Of a stretch of 64,000 nucleotides of DNA, positions 25,808-33,636 are shown in pieces. The stretch lies in assembly GCF_007896435.1 (NCBI RefSeq), contig NZ_VCBL01000001.1, positions 415,994-479,993 of the forward strand, given 5' to 3'. The notes under the pieces are model-generated. The model made no database searches, was not told where the DNA came from, and was given only the letters and a program-made list of their open reading frames with translations. Position 1 is the first letter of the stretch. Each line of letters starts with the position of its first letter. This DNA is from Rummeliibacillus suwonensis (GTDB lineage Bacteria; Bacillota; Bacilli; Bacillales_A; Planococcaceae). The translations under genes and the position numbers were made by a program.

Positions 25808-27637
25808 TTGAAATTTTCATTAAAAAGAATGTTAATAGGTAGACCATTAAAGTCTACAGAGTTAGGAGATCAAAAGCTAAGCAAAACAAAGGCACTCGCC
25901 ATTTTATCTTCTGATGCATTGTCTTCTGTTGCTTATGGACCTGAACAAATATTAATTGTCCTAATGGCGTTAGGTGCTGCGGCTTTCTGGTATTCTATTC
26001 CGATTGCGGCTTTTGTTATCGTGCTCTTAGTAGCTTTAATCCTCTCTTATAGGCAAGTGATTTTCGCGTATCCGCATGGTGGTGGAGCCTATGTTGTATC
26101 AAGGGAAAATTTAGGAGTGAATGCGGGGCTAGTATCAGGTGCCTCACTATTAGTCGATTATATTTTGACAGTAGCGGTTAGTGTGTCAGCAGGGACAGAC
26201 GCAATTACATCAGCATTTCCTGCATTGCATGCCTATAGTGTAGAGGTGTCAGTTCTATTTATCCTGATTCTAACCATTATTAACTTACGAGGAATAACCG
26301 AATCGGCATCTGTATTAGCTTATCCTGTTTACCTCTTTGTTGCCTCTTTACTTGTGTTAATTATCGTTGGCGTCTATCGGATTATGACAGGTCAAATATC
26401 GCCAGATCTTCATACAGCAATTGGTACACCTGTTGCAGGGATTAGTTTATTTATCTTGTTAAAAGCTTTTGCCTCAGGCTGTTCTGCTCTAACAGGGGTA
26501 GAAGCGATTTCCAATGCTATTCCGAATTTTAAAGAACCAGCACCACATAATGCTTCCAAAACTTTAATCGCAATGGGGATATTATTGGCTATTCTATTTT
26601 CAGGAATTGTTTTTCTTGCATATTATTTAGGAATTGGCCCAAGTCCAACTGAAACCGTCGTATCACAAATTGCCAAGGAAAGCTTTGGCCATTCTATACT
26701 TTATTTTGTTATTCAAGGGATGACGGCACTTATTTTAGTGCTTGCAGCTAATACCGGGTATTCTGCTTTTCCGTTACTTGCCGTCAATCTATCGAAGGAT
26801 AAGTATATTCCAAGGATGTTTCAAGTTCGAGGGGATCGTTTAGGTTATTCAAATGGCATTATTTTCTTAGGGGCATTTGCGATCCTCCTTATAATAGTGA
26901 CACAAGGTTCAACAGAAAAATTAATCCCCTTGTATGCAGTTGGGGTATTTATACCATTTACGTTAGCGCAAACAGGTATGATGGTGAAGTGGTGGAGAGA
27001 AAAGCCAGAAGGCTGGATTGGTAAATTTGCTGTTAATACAGTTGGGGCCTTTATTTCTTTTGTGGTAGCTATGATTTTCTTTATCACCAAATTTGATCAT
27101 GTTTGGCCAGTTCTTATCTTTTTACCAGCACTCATTTTTATTTTTCATCGTATTCAAAATCATTATAATTTAGTCGGTGAACAGCTGCGAGTGGATAAAT
27201 TGAATAATGTGCTGCCAACTATCGATGGTAATGTTGTATTAGTACCTGTAGGAGGTATTAGTAAGGTAGTGGAACATTCGTTAAGCTATGCAAAGCTACT
27301 AAATCCAGAACATTTAATCGCCATTTATATAGCATTTGATAAAGAAGAGATGCATGCATTTGAAGAAAAATGGAAGAACAGATTTCCAGATGTAAAACTA
27401 TTGACGTTATACTCACCATATAGAAGTTTAATATCGCCACTAACAAAAATAATCGATAAAGTCGAACATAAGGCAAAGCAGGAGAATCGTCAAGTTTCTG
27501 TTGTTATTCCACAATTTATCCCTAAAAAAGGGTGGCATAATATATTGCATAACCAATCTAGCTTGTTGATCCGTACGGCTTTGTTATATAAAAGGAATGT
27601 AGTTTTAATCACAGTTCCGTATCATCTTACGAAATAA
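25808..27637 (+). CDS. kimA: Potassium importer KimA
   Basis: A high-affinity K+/H+ symporter of the APC superfamily, 609 residues. About 12 membrane segments (residues 30-455) are followed by a cytoplasmic domain (about 480-609) that binds c-di-AMP in known homologues. The start of the core reads SSDALSSVAYGPEQILIVLM, as in B. subtilis KimA. The TTG start has GGAGAAGGTG eight bases upstream. The preceding c-di-AMP riboswitch and the protein's own nucleotide-binding domain give two levels of control: when potassium is high, c-di-AMP rises and import stops. Confidence 0.96.
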   Translation: MKFSLKRMLIGRPLKSTELGDQKLSKTKALAILSSDALSSVAYGPEQILIVLMALGAAAFWYSIPIAAFVIVLLVALILSYRQVIFAYPHGGGAYVVSRENLGVNAGLVSGASLLVDYILTVAVSVSAGTDAITSAFPALHAYSVEVSVLFILILTIINLRGITESASVLAYPVYLFVASLLVLIIVGVYRIMTGQISPDLHTAIGTPVAGISLFILLKAFASGCSALTGVEAISNAIPNFKEPAPHNASKTLIAMGILLAILFSGIVFLAYYLGIGPSPTETVVSQIAKESFGHSILYFVIQGMTALILVLAANTGYSAFPLLAVNLSKDKYIPRMFQVRGDRLGYSNGIIFLGAFAILLIIVTQGSTEKLIPLYAVGVFIPFTLAQTGMMVKWWREKPEGWIGKFAVNTVGAFISFVVAMIFFITKFDHVWPVLIFLPALIFIFHRIQNHYNLVGEQLRVDKLNNVLPTIDGNVVLVPVGGISKVVEHSLSYAKLLNPEHLIAIYIAFDKEEMHAFEEKWKNRFPDVKLLTLYSPYRSLISPLTKIIDKVEHKAKQENRQVSVVIPQFIPKKGWHNILHNQSSLLIRTALLYKRNVVLITVPYHLTK

Positions 27638-27684
27638 TACCGATATTAATATAAATGATTTGCTCAGGCAGTTCATTCCCCACT

Positions 27685-27724
27685 TATCCTCTCTGCTTGT
27701 ATCTAGAATCTTGAAGAGAGGATT
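27685..27724 (+). terminator. Probable terminator of kimA
   Basis: ATCCTCTCT pairs perfectly with AGAGAGGAT around a long loop; the T tract is short. Confidence 0.55.
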
Positions 27725-27787
27725 TCATTAATACATGATATTTAAAAGAGTGTCATCTTAAGATTATTGTTGGAATGAGGTGATGAG

Positions 27788-28210
27788 ATGTTTGCGCGAT
27801 TCGAAGAGATTGATGGCTTTATCGTAAAAGGATACGCAATAAACAATGGGCAGCATGCAGATGTTCCGATGATAAGGAATAAACTGAAGCAGGAACTAGA
27901 CAATATGCATGTATGTCCTAAAACTACGTATGGTGTATATACATCAATGGGTGACGAAGGTTTACATTATGTAGCAGGAATCGTATCCCATATGGTTAAA
28001 GAGTTAAATGCTACTGATCAGGTACTGGTTGCAGCTGGTCGTTATCTAGTTGGAATCGTGGAGCATGGTATTGAAGATATTCCAGCGAGCATTGAAGCAT
28101 TACTAAATGTTAAAGGGATTACTTTTCGACACGCGCCATGTTTTGAAAAATATCTTTTTGGTGAAGAAGTAGAGCAAAATGAGATTGAAATTTGGGTACC
28201 TATTCAATAG
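27788..28210 (+). CDS. GyrI-like / effector-binding domain protein
   Basis: A 140-residue protein with the SHS2-type small-molecule-binding fold of GyrI, Rob and AraC effector domains: PKTTYGVYTSMGDEGLHYVAG in the middle, GRYLVGIVEHGIEDIPASIE, and the closing EIWVPIQ. No DNA-binding domain is attached. The ATG follows GAGGTGATGAG. Free-standing members bind or sequester small molecules or inhibit gyrase; the role here is unknown. An IS30 relic begins directly after the stop. Confidence 0.82.
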   Translation: MFARFEEIDGFIVKGYAINNGQHADVPMIRNKLKQELDNMHVCPKTTYGVYTSMGDEGLHYVAGIVSHMVKELNATDQVLVAAGRYLVGIVEHGIEDIPASIEALLNVKGITFRHAPCFEKYLFGEEVEQNEIEIWVPIQ

Positions 28211-28212
28211 TT

Positions 28213-28497
28213 TTTGAACTGTCCCAAAAGTGGTATGTAGGCATTTTGATTCCAGATTGTTCTGCTCAATCAATAGAAGCAGCAATACGCCTTTTTAATA
28301 CGAAATTACCAAAAGATGCTATAAAAACAGTCATAACAGATTGTGACAAAGAGTTTAGCTGTTACAATCTGTTAGAAAAGGATTTGAACATCCAAGTGTA
28401 TTTCGTAGATCAGATACCTATTTTTTCTAGCAACGTGGCAGTAGCGAAAATGGAAATGGCTTACTACGGAGTTCTTTCCAAAGAAAACGGATTTTGA
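28213..28497 (+). pseudogene. IS30-family transposase remnant (first copy)
   Basis: The frame KWYVGILIPDCSAQSIEAAI and, further on, VITDCDKEFSCYNLLEKDL matches the middle of IS30 transposases, where the usual text is V-D-R-G-K-E-F around the second catalytic Asp. The first catalytic region and the C-terminal E region are missing or degraded. A second, more decayed copy lies at 30085-30340. Confidence 0.7.
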
Positions 28498-29195
28498 TAC
28501 CTTACGGATATAATCCCAGATCGCCTAATCAACCACCTTTTTTATTTAAATGATAATGTCACACAATAATCAATTAATCACCGCCATAAAGTTGCAAGAT
28601 AGTACTCTTTAAAGGCCCTCAATTAAAAAAAGATTAACTCTTATGGACAAGTTGCTGCACTTTGTAATCTTCGGTAAACCCTTCAGGTGTTATATTACAA
28701 TATCTAGAAATTATTTTAGTGTCCTAATATCCTCGACCGTTAGATGCTCTTGATCAAAGCATCTTTGTTTGTTCTCGTTTATTTACATAAGTATTACTAA
28801 ACAAATCATATACCGATTATTACACATTAACTCTAAACGTAATCGCGTTTTATTGTCCTTTGAGTTATAAAGCTTATTCGCAGATGCTTGACGACTGTCC
28901 TCTTAATGGTTATCTTCTTCTGATAATGTTGTTGCCATATAACGCCCTTATAAACAAATAATTCTACTATCAGAGTCCTATCTACCTCCTTCTTTTTTGG
29001 ACATAAAAGGTACCCTCTTTTTGTTCGAAATGTACTTGAAATTGCTATTCTAAATATTCCAATATGTGTAAAAATATAATTGAAGGATATTCAATGCTCC
29101 CAATTATCTTTACCGGTTTTCAAGCAATCTAGTAATTCTTTTTAGCTATGTTCAGAAGAAATTACTAGTTAAATAATAGAAATCTATACATATTT
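28498..29195. other. Decayed stretch without an intact gene
   Basis: On the minus strand, interrupted frames read MATTLSEEDNH and NKTRLRLELMCNNRYMICLV, then DQEHLTVEDIRTLK. They look like a single ruined gene, but I cannot name the family. No intact frame over about 60 codons is present. Confidence 0.35.
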
Positions 29196-29447
29196 TTAAA
29201 TCCTAAATTTTTTCAAGATATATCCACCTGCTACAAACGTTTGAACTGTTCTAGGTGTTAACTTTAAAATCCAAAATATTGCTGAAATAGTGGCAATGGT
29301 TAAATAATAGACTTTTTCACTATGTCCATTTTCATCCGTATCTTTTAATTTATCTAGGTTTAATAGCACTATTACATAACCTAATACAGGTATAACAATA
29401 CAGAAAAAATAAATCCAAAATGTTTTCAAATACCATGGTTTTTTCAT
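29196..29447 (-). CDS. Small membrane protein, candidate immunity-type protein
   Basis: 83 residues with two hydrophobic segments (about 8-27 and 45-63) joined by a charged loop (DKLKDTDENGHSEK). The frame extends upstream to 29570, but ATG 29447 preceded by AAGGGG fits the conserved start MKKPWYL, shared with the frameshifted paralogue at 20714. It is divergent from the secreted peptide gene at 29540. Small two-segment proteins beside a secreted peptide are often immunity proteins, but nothing in the sequence proves it. Confidence 0.6.
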   Translation of the reverse strand: MKKPWYLKTFWIYFFCIVIPVLGYVIVLLNLDKLKDTDENGHSEKVYYLTIATISAIFWILKLTPRTVQTFVAGGYILKKFRI

Positions 29448-29539
29448 ATTTTGTAAAATTCCCCTTGATTTTATTTGAATATAAAGTATAATTAATTTTG
29501 TAAAAAATAAATTATTTTTCAAATTATGGAGGTAAAGTA

Positions 29540-29888
29540 ATGAAAAAGGTTTTAGTAGTAACATTAGCAACTACGTTAGCAAGCCCCTATAGTATCTCAA
29601 GCTGATACTGATATTAATGAATACAAACAACAAGAAGAACAACAAACATTAGAAAAAGAATTGGAAAAAGCAAATATTACACAAGATGATATAATTCTAG
29701 GTCTACAAACAGAATTGAATAAAAATTACATAGAGCAAGAACCTCAATTCGCAACTTTTGGTGTAAAATCACAGGCAGCAAAAGTTGCAGGAAAAGCAAT
29801 GTTGAAAAAGATAAAATCTATAGGCTCAACTGCTTGGAACAAAACAATTAGTGAATATGTTGATAAATTTCAATACCTCAATTCTTAA
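29540..29888 (+). pseudogene. Secreted peptide precursor, frameshifted in the signal peptide
   Basis: The ATG follows TGGAGGTAAAGTA. The first frame gives MKKVLVVTLATTLASP and stops at 29603. One extra C in the CCCC run (29584-29587) breaks it. The other frame continues PIVSQADTDINEYKQQEEQQ to 29888. Repaired, it is about 115 residues: signal peptide, an acidic-polar region, and a basic amphipathic C-terminal stretch (AAKVAGKAMLKKIKSIG) reminiscent of membrane-active peptides. A strong terminator follows. It may be a bacteriocin-like product; the family is not recognised. Confidence 0.6.
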
Positions 29889-29918
29889 AGAATCTACATT
29901 TTGTAGATTCTTTTTTAT
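29889..29918 (+). terminator. Terminator of the secreted peptide gene
   Basis: AGAATCTACA pairs perfectly with TGTAGATTCT, followed by six T residues. Confidence 0.9.
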
Positions 29919-30084
29919 CAATAAAAATAAAATAGAAGTAAATAAATGTTTGCTCTTTTGTCTCTATATTTTTCAAAATACGGTTATAGAGTTTGCGATT
30001 AATTTATAGAAAAATATATTACATACTAGAATATATCACTTGTTTTGTAATAAGTAAAACAGTATTTTCCTTATATGGAAATAA

Positions 30085-30340
30085 AATAGTGGGTTGGTGT
30101 GTAGGTATTTTTATTCCAGATCCTTCTACTAGATCAATGGAAGCACAGTCCCCCCTCTTCATATGAAATTACCAAAACACTATGAAACAGACATAATAGA
30201 CCATGATAAAGAGTTTAGTTGTTACAATGTGCTGAAAAAGAATAGAATATCCAAGTACATTTCACAAAGCCTGTGTTTCTGATAACATGGTAGTAATGGA
30301 AATGCCTTGGATGGAAAACAGCACACGGGGCTTTCGTGAG
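30085..30340 (+). pseudogene. IS30-family transposase remnant (second copy)
   Basis: Broken frames read GWCVGIFIPDPSTRSMEA and DHDKEFSCYNVLKKN, paralogous to the relic at 28213-28497 and in the same orientation. It has multiple frameshifts and stops. The two relics bracket the small membrane protein and the secreted peptide. Confidence 0.6.
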
Positions 30341-30437
30341 CAAATTGTTGCATTTAATTTGATAAATCATTATATGAAAAAGCCTAGTATAGCTAGTATA
30401 GATGCTATTTCATCAGCATCTGTACTTTTTGTGTTTA

Positions 30438-30555
30438 TCTTGATTCAGCAATGTTTTTTGTACAGAAAGCGTAGCGGCAGGTACAGAAGACCCCCCCTCA
30501 ATAGGTGGTGAGATGAATGCTTGTTTCTCCTCATTCAGCGGGTGTCACGAATTTT
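30438..30555 (+). repeat. R3 repeat, copy b
   Basis: After TTTA it reads TCTTGATTCAGCAATGTTTT, then TGTAC-...-GTACA and CCTCAATAGGTGGTGAG hairpins, and ends near GCGGGTGTCAC. The TTTA flank, multiple hairpins and a CAC-like end recall the P elements; it may be a related small element. Confidence 0.5.
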
Positions 30556-30802
30556 GAAGAGGATTTCCCTCGCAAGCTCGAAAAAATCTGGATCCGTAAT
30601 TGATCCAGAATAAAATAATATGTGGAGCAGTAAAAAAGTAACCGGTTTTGTATAAGCTGAATGGGTTATTCTATAGATCAATGATAACAAGATATTTCCT
30701 AAAAATCTTCACTTATGAGTTTTGCACTTTTTTAGAGGTTGGTAGAAAAATGTTATCATCTAGAAATCAAGAAATAAGGTGTTATTAGAGAGGAATTTGA
30801 GA

Positions 30803-31675
30803 TTGAATGTATCAGCGATGTTGAAAATGACACTCGCGATGGCCATTTTTGGATCTATTGGATTTTTTACAGTGAATACAGGGATTCCTTCAGAAGAGTT
30901 GGTTTTCGTGCGTTGTATTTGTGCAACACTATTTCTTGGGGGGATGTGGTTTTTCACTGGTAATTATAAAGTAGAAAAATGGTCTCGTAGAGAAGTTTTC
31001 CAAACCATGATTTGTGGTGTTTTTCTTGTTTTGAATTGGGTGTTTTTATTTAAAGCCTTTGAAGAAATGTCCATTTCAGTGGCTATTTCTATTTATAATC
31101 TAGCCCCCATTTTTGTACTGATTTTAGGAAGCCTTTTTTTAAAAGAAAAAATGTCGATTGGTGCGATTATTGCGGTAGTTATTTGTTTTGTGGGGAGCGT
31201 TTTTATAATTGGCATGAAGCAGTTTGCGTCACTGACTGTTTTGTTTAATTCGGGTTTTATATGGGCGATATTTTCAGCGATTTGTTATGCGATGACGATG
31301 TTTGTTGGAAAAGGTATCACGCAGTTAAGTGCATATGCTATGACTTTTATACAGACAATTGTTGGGATTGTGATGTTGTTCCCGATTATGAATTTTGGTG
31401 TGTTCCATGGATTGACTGGATGGAATTGGTTTTATATTCTTGGAACAGGATTGGTACATACCGGTTTTGTGTATTATTTATTTTTTGATAGTTTGCGTCA
31501 TTTACCGACGATTGTTGTTTCGGCATTAGTGTTTGTAGATCCGGTCGTTGCCATTTTACTTGATATTGTTGTTTTAGATTTTAGGCCAACTGTATGGCAA
31601 ACACTTGGGATTTTCCTTATATTTGGAGGGATTATTTATACTTTAGTGAAGCCAAATAAATCTTTAAGAGAATAA
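30803..31675 (+). CDS. EamA/DMT family transporter
   Basis: About 290 residues with ten hydrophobic segments in two EamA repeats (MAIFGSIGFFTVNTGIPSEE at the start of repeat one; GFIWAIFSAICYAMTMFVGK at the start of repeat two; PVVAILLD near the end). The start is uncertain. A GTG at 30779 lacks a ribosome site; the TTG at 30803 follows AGAGAGG at good spacing, and an ATG lies at 30818. These proteins export amino acids or other metabolites. It is a single gene with a terminator-like hairpin at 31718-31763. Confidence 0.88.
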   Translation: MNVSAMLKMTLAMAIFGSIGFFTVNTGIPSEELVFVRCICATLFLGGMWFFTGNYKVEKWSRREVFQTMICGVFLVLNWVFLFKAFEEMSISVAISIYNLAPIFVLILGSLFLKEKMSIGAIIAVVICFVGSVFIIGMKQFASLTVLFNSGFIWAIFSAICYAMTMFVGKGITQLSAYAMTFIQTIVGIVMLFPIMNFGVFHGLTGWNWFYILGTGLVHTGFVYYLFFDSLRHLPTIVVSALVFVDPVVAILLDIVVLDFRPTVWQTLGIFLIFGGIIYTLVKPNKSLRE

Positions 31676-31717
31676 GTATGATATATGCAAAAGTTTTGGA
31701 CTCTATAGATCATTCGA

Positions 31718-31763
31718 TAAAAACAGCTGGGGAAAATGATTTTTTTCATCCAACTGTTTTTAA
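31718..31763 (+). terminator. Terminator of the EamA gene
   Basis: AAAACAGCTGG pairs with CCAACTGTTTT apart from one mismatch, followed by T-rich DNA. A P element starts six bases later. Confidence 0.6.
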
Positions 31764-31769
31764 TCTTTA

Positions 31770-31982
31770 TCCCGCTTTAACGGGCAGTAAGACCCCCATC
31801 TCAAGATTTAGAGAGAAACGAAAAAGATAGATGGGGGAACAACTGCCCGTAAAAGTCCGATTGGTTCGGGCCAACAGGATGTTGGTCACTCAGGTGTTGC
31901 CACAGGACGTGGCGCTTTTAACCTGAGTTCCTTTGCTTCAGTGGGGGATGAAGAAAACCCCCACTGATGGAGTTTCACTTTA
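31770..31982 (+). mobile_element. P element, copy P2 (with hairpin cassette)
   Basis: About 213 bp. It follows TTTA (31766-31769) and ends CACTTTA at 31982, directly against the stop codon of the convergent acetyltransferase gene. Left hairpin CCCG-CTTTAA-CGGG, outer stem GGGCAGT/ACTGCCC, inner stem CCCCCATCT/AGATGGGGG, right hairpin TCAGTGGGGG/CCCCCACTGA. The stretch after GATTGGTT carries the 55-nt cassette that copies P1, P3, P6 and P7 lack. Confidence 0.85.
31878..31932 (+). repeat. 55-nt hairpin cassette, copy 1
   Basis: Identical over 55 bases to 44396-44450 and 48011-48065. It holds nested stems ACTCAGGT/ACCTGAGT and GCCAC/GTGGC, preceded by a second hairpin (GCCAAC with GTTGGT). Confidence 0.9.
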
Positions 31983-32420
31983 TTATTTAACTGATTTTAC
32001 CATTAATACATGTTCGATACCTGCATCTAGGAAGACACCAGATTTGACTTCATAGCCCAATTTTTCATAAAAACCTTGTGCTTGTATTTGACCATCTAGT
32101 TTTACTTTGGAAGCACCAAGTTCTTTCGCTTTATCTTCTAAGGCTTGTATGATAATGCGACCAATGCCGTGTGAACGATATTCTTCTAGTACAGCTACAC
32201 GTTGTAGTTTGCCGATACCATCTACTAATCGGACTCTACCTGTCCCAATTGCTTGATCTTCATCTGTTGTGACTAGGAAGTGATAGCATTCTCCACCAAG
32301 ATGATCGTAGGAATCAATTTCTTCTTCTTTGGGAACTTTTTGTTCTTCCACGAAAACTTTTATACGAATGTCGAATTCTCTTTGTAAATCTTCCTGTGTT
32401 GTAATTTCGAATACGTTCAT
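31983..32420 (-). CDS. yjcF: GNAT N-acetyltransferase, YjcF type
   Basis: 145 residues. It follows B. subtilis YjcF over its length: IRIKVFVEEQKVPKEEEID at the N-terminus, GKLQRVAVLEEYRSHGIGRI (acetyl-CoA loop, about 70-89), QGFYEKLGYEV and FLDAGIEHVLM at the end. The ATG is preceded on the minus strand by AAGAGAGGAAG. Acceptor unknown. Its stop codon touches the end of P element P2, so the element has replaced its native 3' region. Confidence 0.88.
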   Translation of the reverse strand: MNVFEITTQEDLQREFDIRIKVFVEEQKVPKEEEIDSYDHLGGECYHFLVTTDEDQAIGTGRVRLVDGIGKLQRVAVLEEYRSHGIGRIIIQALEDKAKELGASKVKLDGQIQAQGFYEKLGYEVKSGVFLDAGIEHVLMVKSVK

Positions 32421-32615
32421 GAATTTCTTCCTCTCTTATTCATTTGGATGCTTAGGTTATCTTTTGAAAAAAGCACTTGTTGCATATTATATATGAAAAA
32501 TTTTAAAAGTAGAATAATAGAGGCTTTCAGCTATCATACTTTCAGCTATCATATTTGTATAAAATGAAATATTCTTATCAAGGTATTGATTATCCAATTT
32601 TATTTGAATTTTGTA

Positions 32616-32930
32616 TTATGAAGTAATTTTTAAACCTATAGTAGCGATCAAGATCATGGTGATAAATACAATCCGTTTCCAATCCTTCGATTCACCAAAA
32701 AAGAACATACCAATGAGTGCGCCGCCAGAGGCACCGATGCCTGTCCAGACGGCATATGCGGTTCCCATAGGAATGGTATTCATTGCATAAGACAATAGGA
32801 TGAGACTGAAACCAAAGCTGATGACTAAAAAAACAATAGTAGAGATAGATCTCTTCTCTTGCCAACGGTTCATCATAGCCACACCAAATACTTCACAAAA
32901 ACCAGCGAGAATAATTGCTAGCCAAGCCAT
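32616..32930 (-). CDS. gdnD: Guanidinium exporter subunit GdnD (SMR family)
   Basis: 104 residues with four membrane segments of the small multidrug resistance family. It keeps the conserved membrane glutamate near residue 13 (AGFCEVFGVAMMN) and PMGTAYAVWTGIGASGG, matching B. subtilis YkkD/GdnD. Its ATG overlaps the gdnC stop by one base (TAATG), so the two subunits are translated together and probably form a heterodimer. The guanidine-I riboswitch ahead of gdnC identifies guanidinium as the exported ion. Confidence 0.93.
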   Translation of the reverse strand: MAWLAIILAGFCEVFGVAMMNRWQEKRSISTIVFLVISFGFSLILLSYAMNTIPMGTAYAVWTGIGASGGALIGMFFFGESKDWKRIVFITMILIATIGLKITS

Positions 32931-33268
32931 TATGCCTCACCTTCTTTTTGTTTTTTTGAAGTGACCGTTTTTAATCCCATAACACCCACTAGTAAAAGTA
33001 TCAGTAGCAAGACTTTAACAATACTTATAGATTCATTGAAAAAGAAAATCCCCACGATAACAGTCCCAGCAGTACCAAGTCCAGTGAAAACAGTATAAAC
33101 AGTACCAACAGGTAAAAAACGATTTGCTAGCAATAAGAGATAGAAGGTTAAGCATAAAGCTAGAATCGTTGCACTCCAAGCCAAAAGATTGTGAGAATGC
33201 TTTAACCCTATAACCCATAAAATCTCAAATACTACCGCCAATAAAACAATCGACCAGTGTTTTTTCAT
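32930..33268 (-). CDS. gdnC: Guanidinium exporter subunit GdnC (SMR family)
   Basis: 112 residues with four membrane segments. The conserved glutamate is in VVFEILWVIGLKHS (near 14), followed by LPVGTVYTVFTGLGTAGTV, the pattern of B. subtilis YkkC/GdnC. The C-terminal tail is longer and charged (TSKKQKEGEA), as in that subunit. The ATG follows AAAGGGTGATGTAAT. Expression is set by the upstream guanidine-I riboswitch. Confidence 0.94.
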   Translation of the reverse strand: MKKHWSIVLLAVVFEILWVIGLKHSHNLLAWSATILALCLTFYLLLLANRFLPVGTVYTVFTGLGTAGTVIVGIFFFNESISIVKVLLLILLLVGVMGLKTVTSKKQKEGEA

Positions 33269-33292
33269 ATTACATCACCCTTTCGACATAAA

Positions 33293-33330
33293 AAAACTAG
33301 GAGATTACTGATAGACAGTGATCTCCTAGG
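33293..33330 (-). terminator. Riboswitch-controlled terminator before gdnC
   Basis: CTAGGAGAT(C)ACTG pairs with CAGTAATCTCCTAG and is followed on the minus strand by seven T residues. Guanidine binding should prevent its formation. Confidence 0.9.
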
Positions 33331-33414
33331 CTTTTATCCTTCCGTGGCATAGCATGTAGCTATGTGATTTCTCTTGGACCTGACCAAGCTATACTTGCGG
33401 AACCCTAGAAATCA
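33325..33414 (-). ncRNA. Guanidine-I riboswitch (ykkC-yxkD leader)
   Basis: The minus strand shows CTAGGGTTCCGC, GGTCAGGTCCAAGAGAAA, and ACGGAAGGATAAAAGCCTAG, the three conserved blocks of the class. It precedes a matching terminator and the gdnC-gdnD exporter genes. Confidence 0.94.
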
Positions 33415-33436
33415 TAGTTGCTATTAAGTTGACTTT

Positions 33437-33465
33437 ATCTTAACAAAATGAATAACAGGTTTCAA
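33437..33465 (-). promoter_or_regulatory. Sigma-A promoter of the guanidine operon
   Basis: On the minus strand TTGAAA (33465-33460) and TAAGAT (33442-33437) are 17 bp apart, ending about 25 bp before the aptamer. Confidence 0.7.
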
Positions 33466-33487
33466 CTATTGGAGTATGCTTCATCCT

Positions 33488-33600
33488 TTATGAACAAGCA
33501 GTAAGCCCGCACATCAAGTCCTTCATAACAAGCACAGCGAATAAAGAAGAGAACAATGTCTTGTAAAGCCCAATTCCATTCAACGAATATTCAAATGGAA
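33488..33600 (+). mobile_element. Strongly decayed P element (copy P12)
   Basis: ACAAGCAGTAAGCCCGCACATCAAG resembles the left half, and TTGTAAAGCCCAATTCC followed by TTCAAATGGAAG resembles the right half. No end is intact. Assignment is by alignment order only. Confidence 0.35.
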
Positions 33601-33636
33601 GATGGAGAAAATTTCCCAGTAAGTAAGTTCATTTTA

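Noticed and set aside
28103-28285. Minus-strand frame between the GyrI-like gene and IS30 relic
   Set aside because: Overlaps the coding end of the GyrI-like gene; no start signal.
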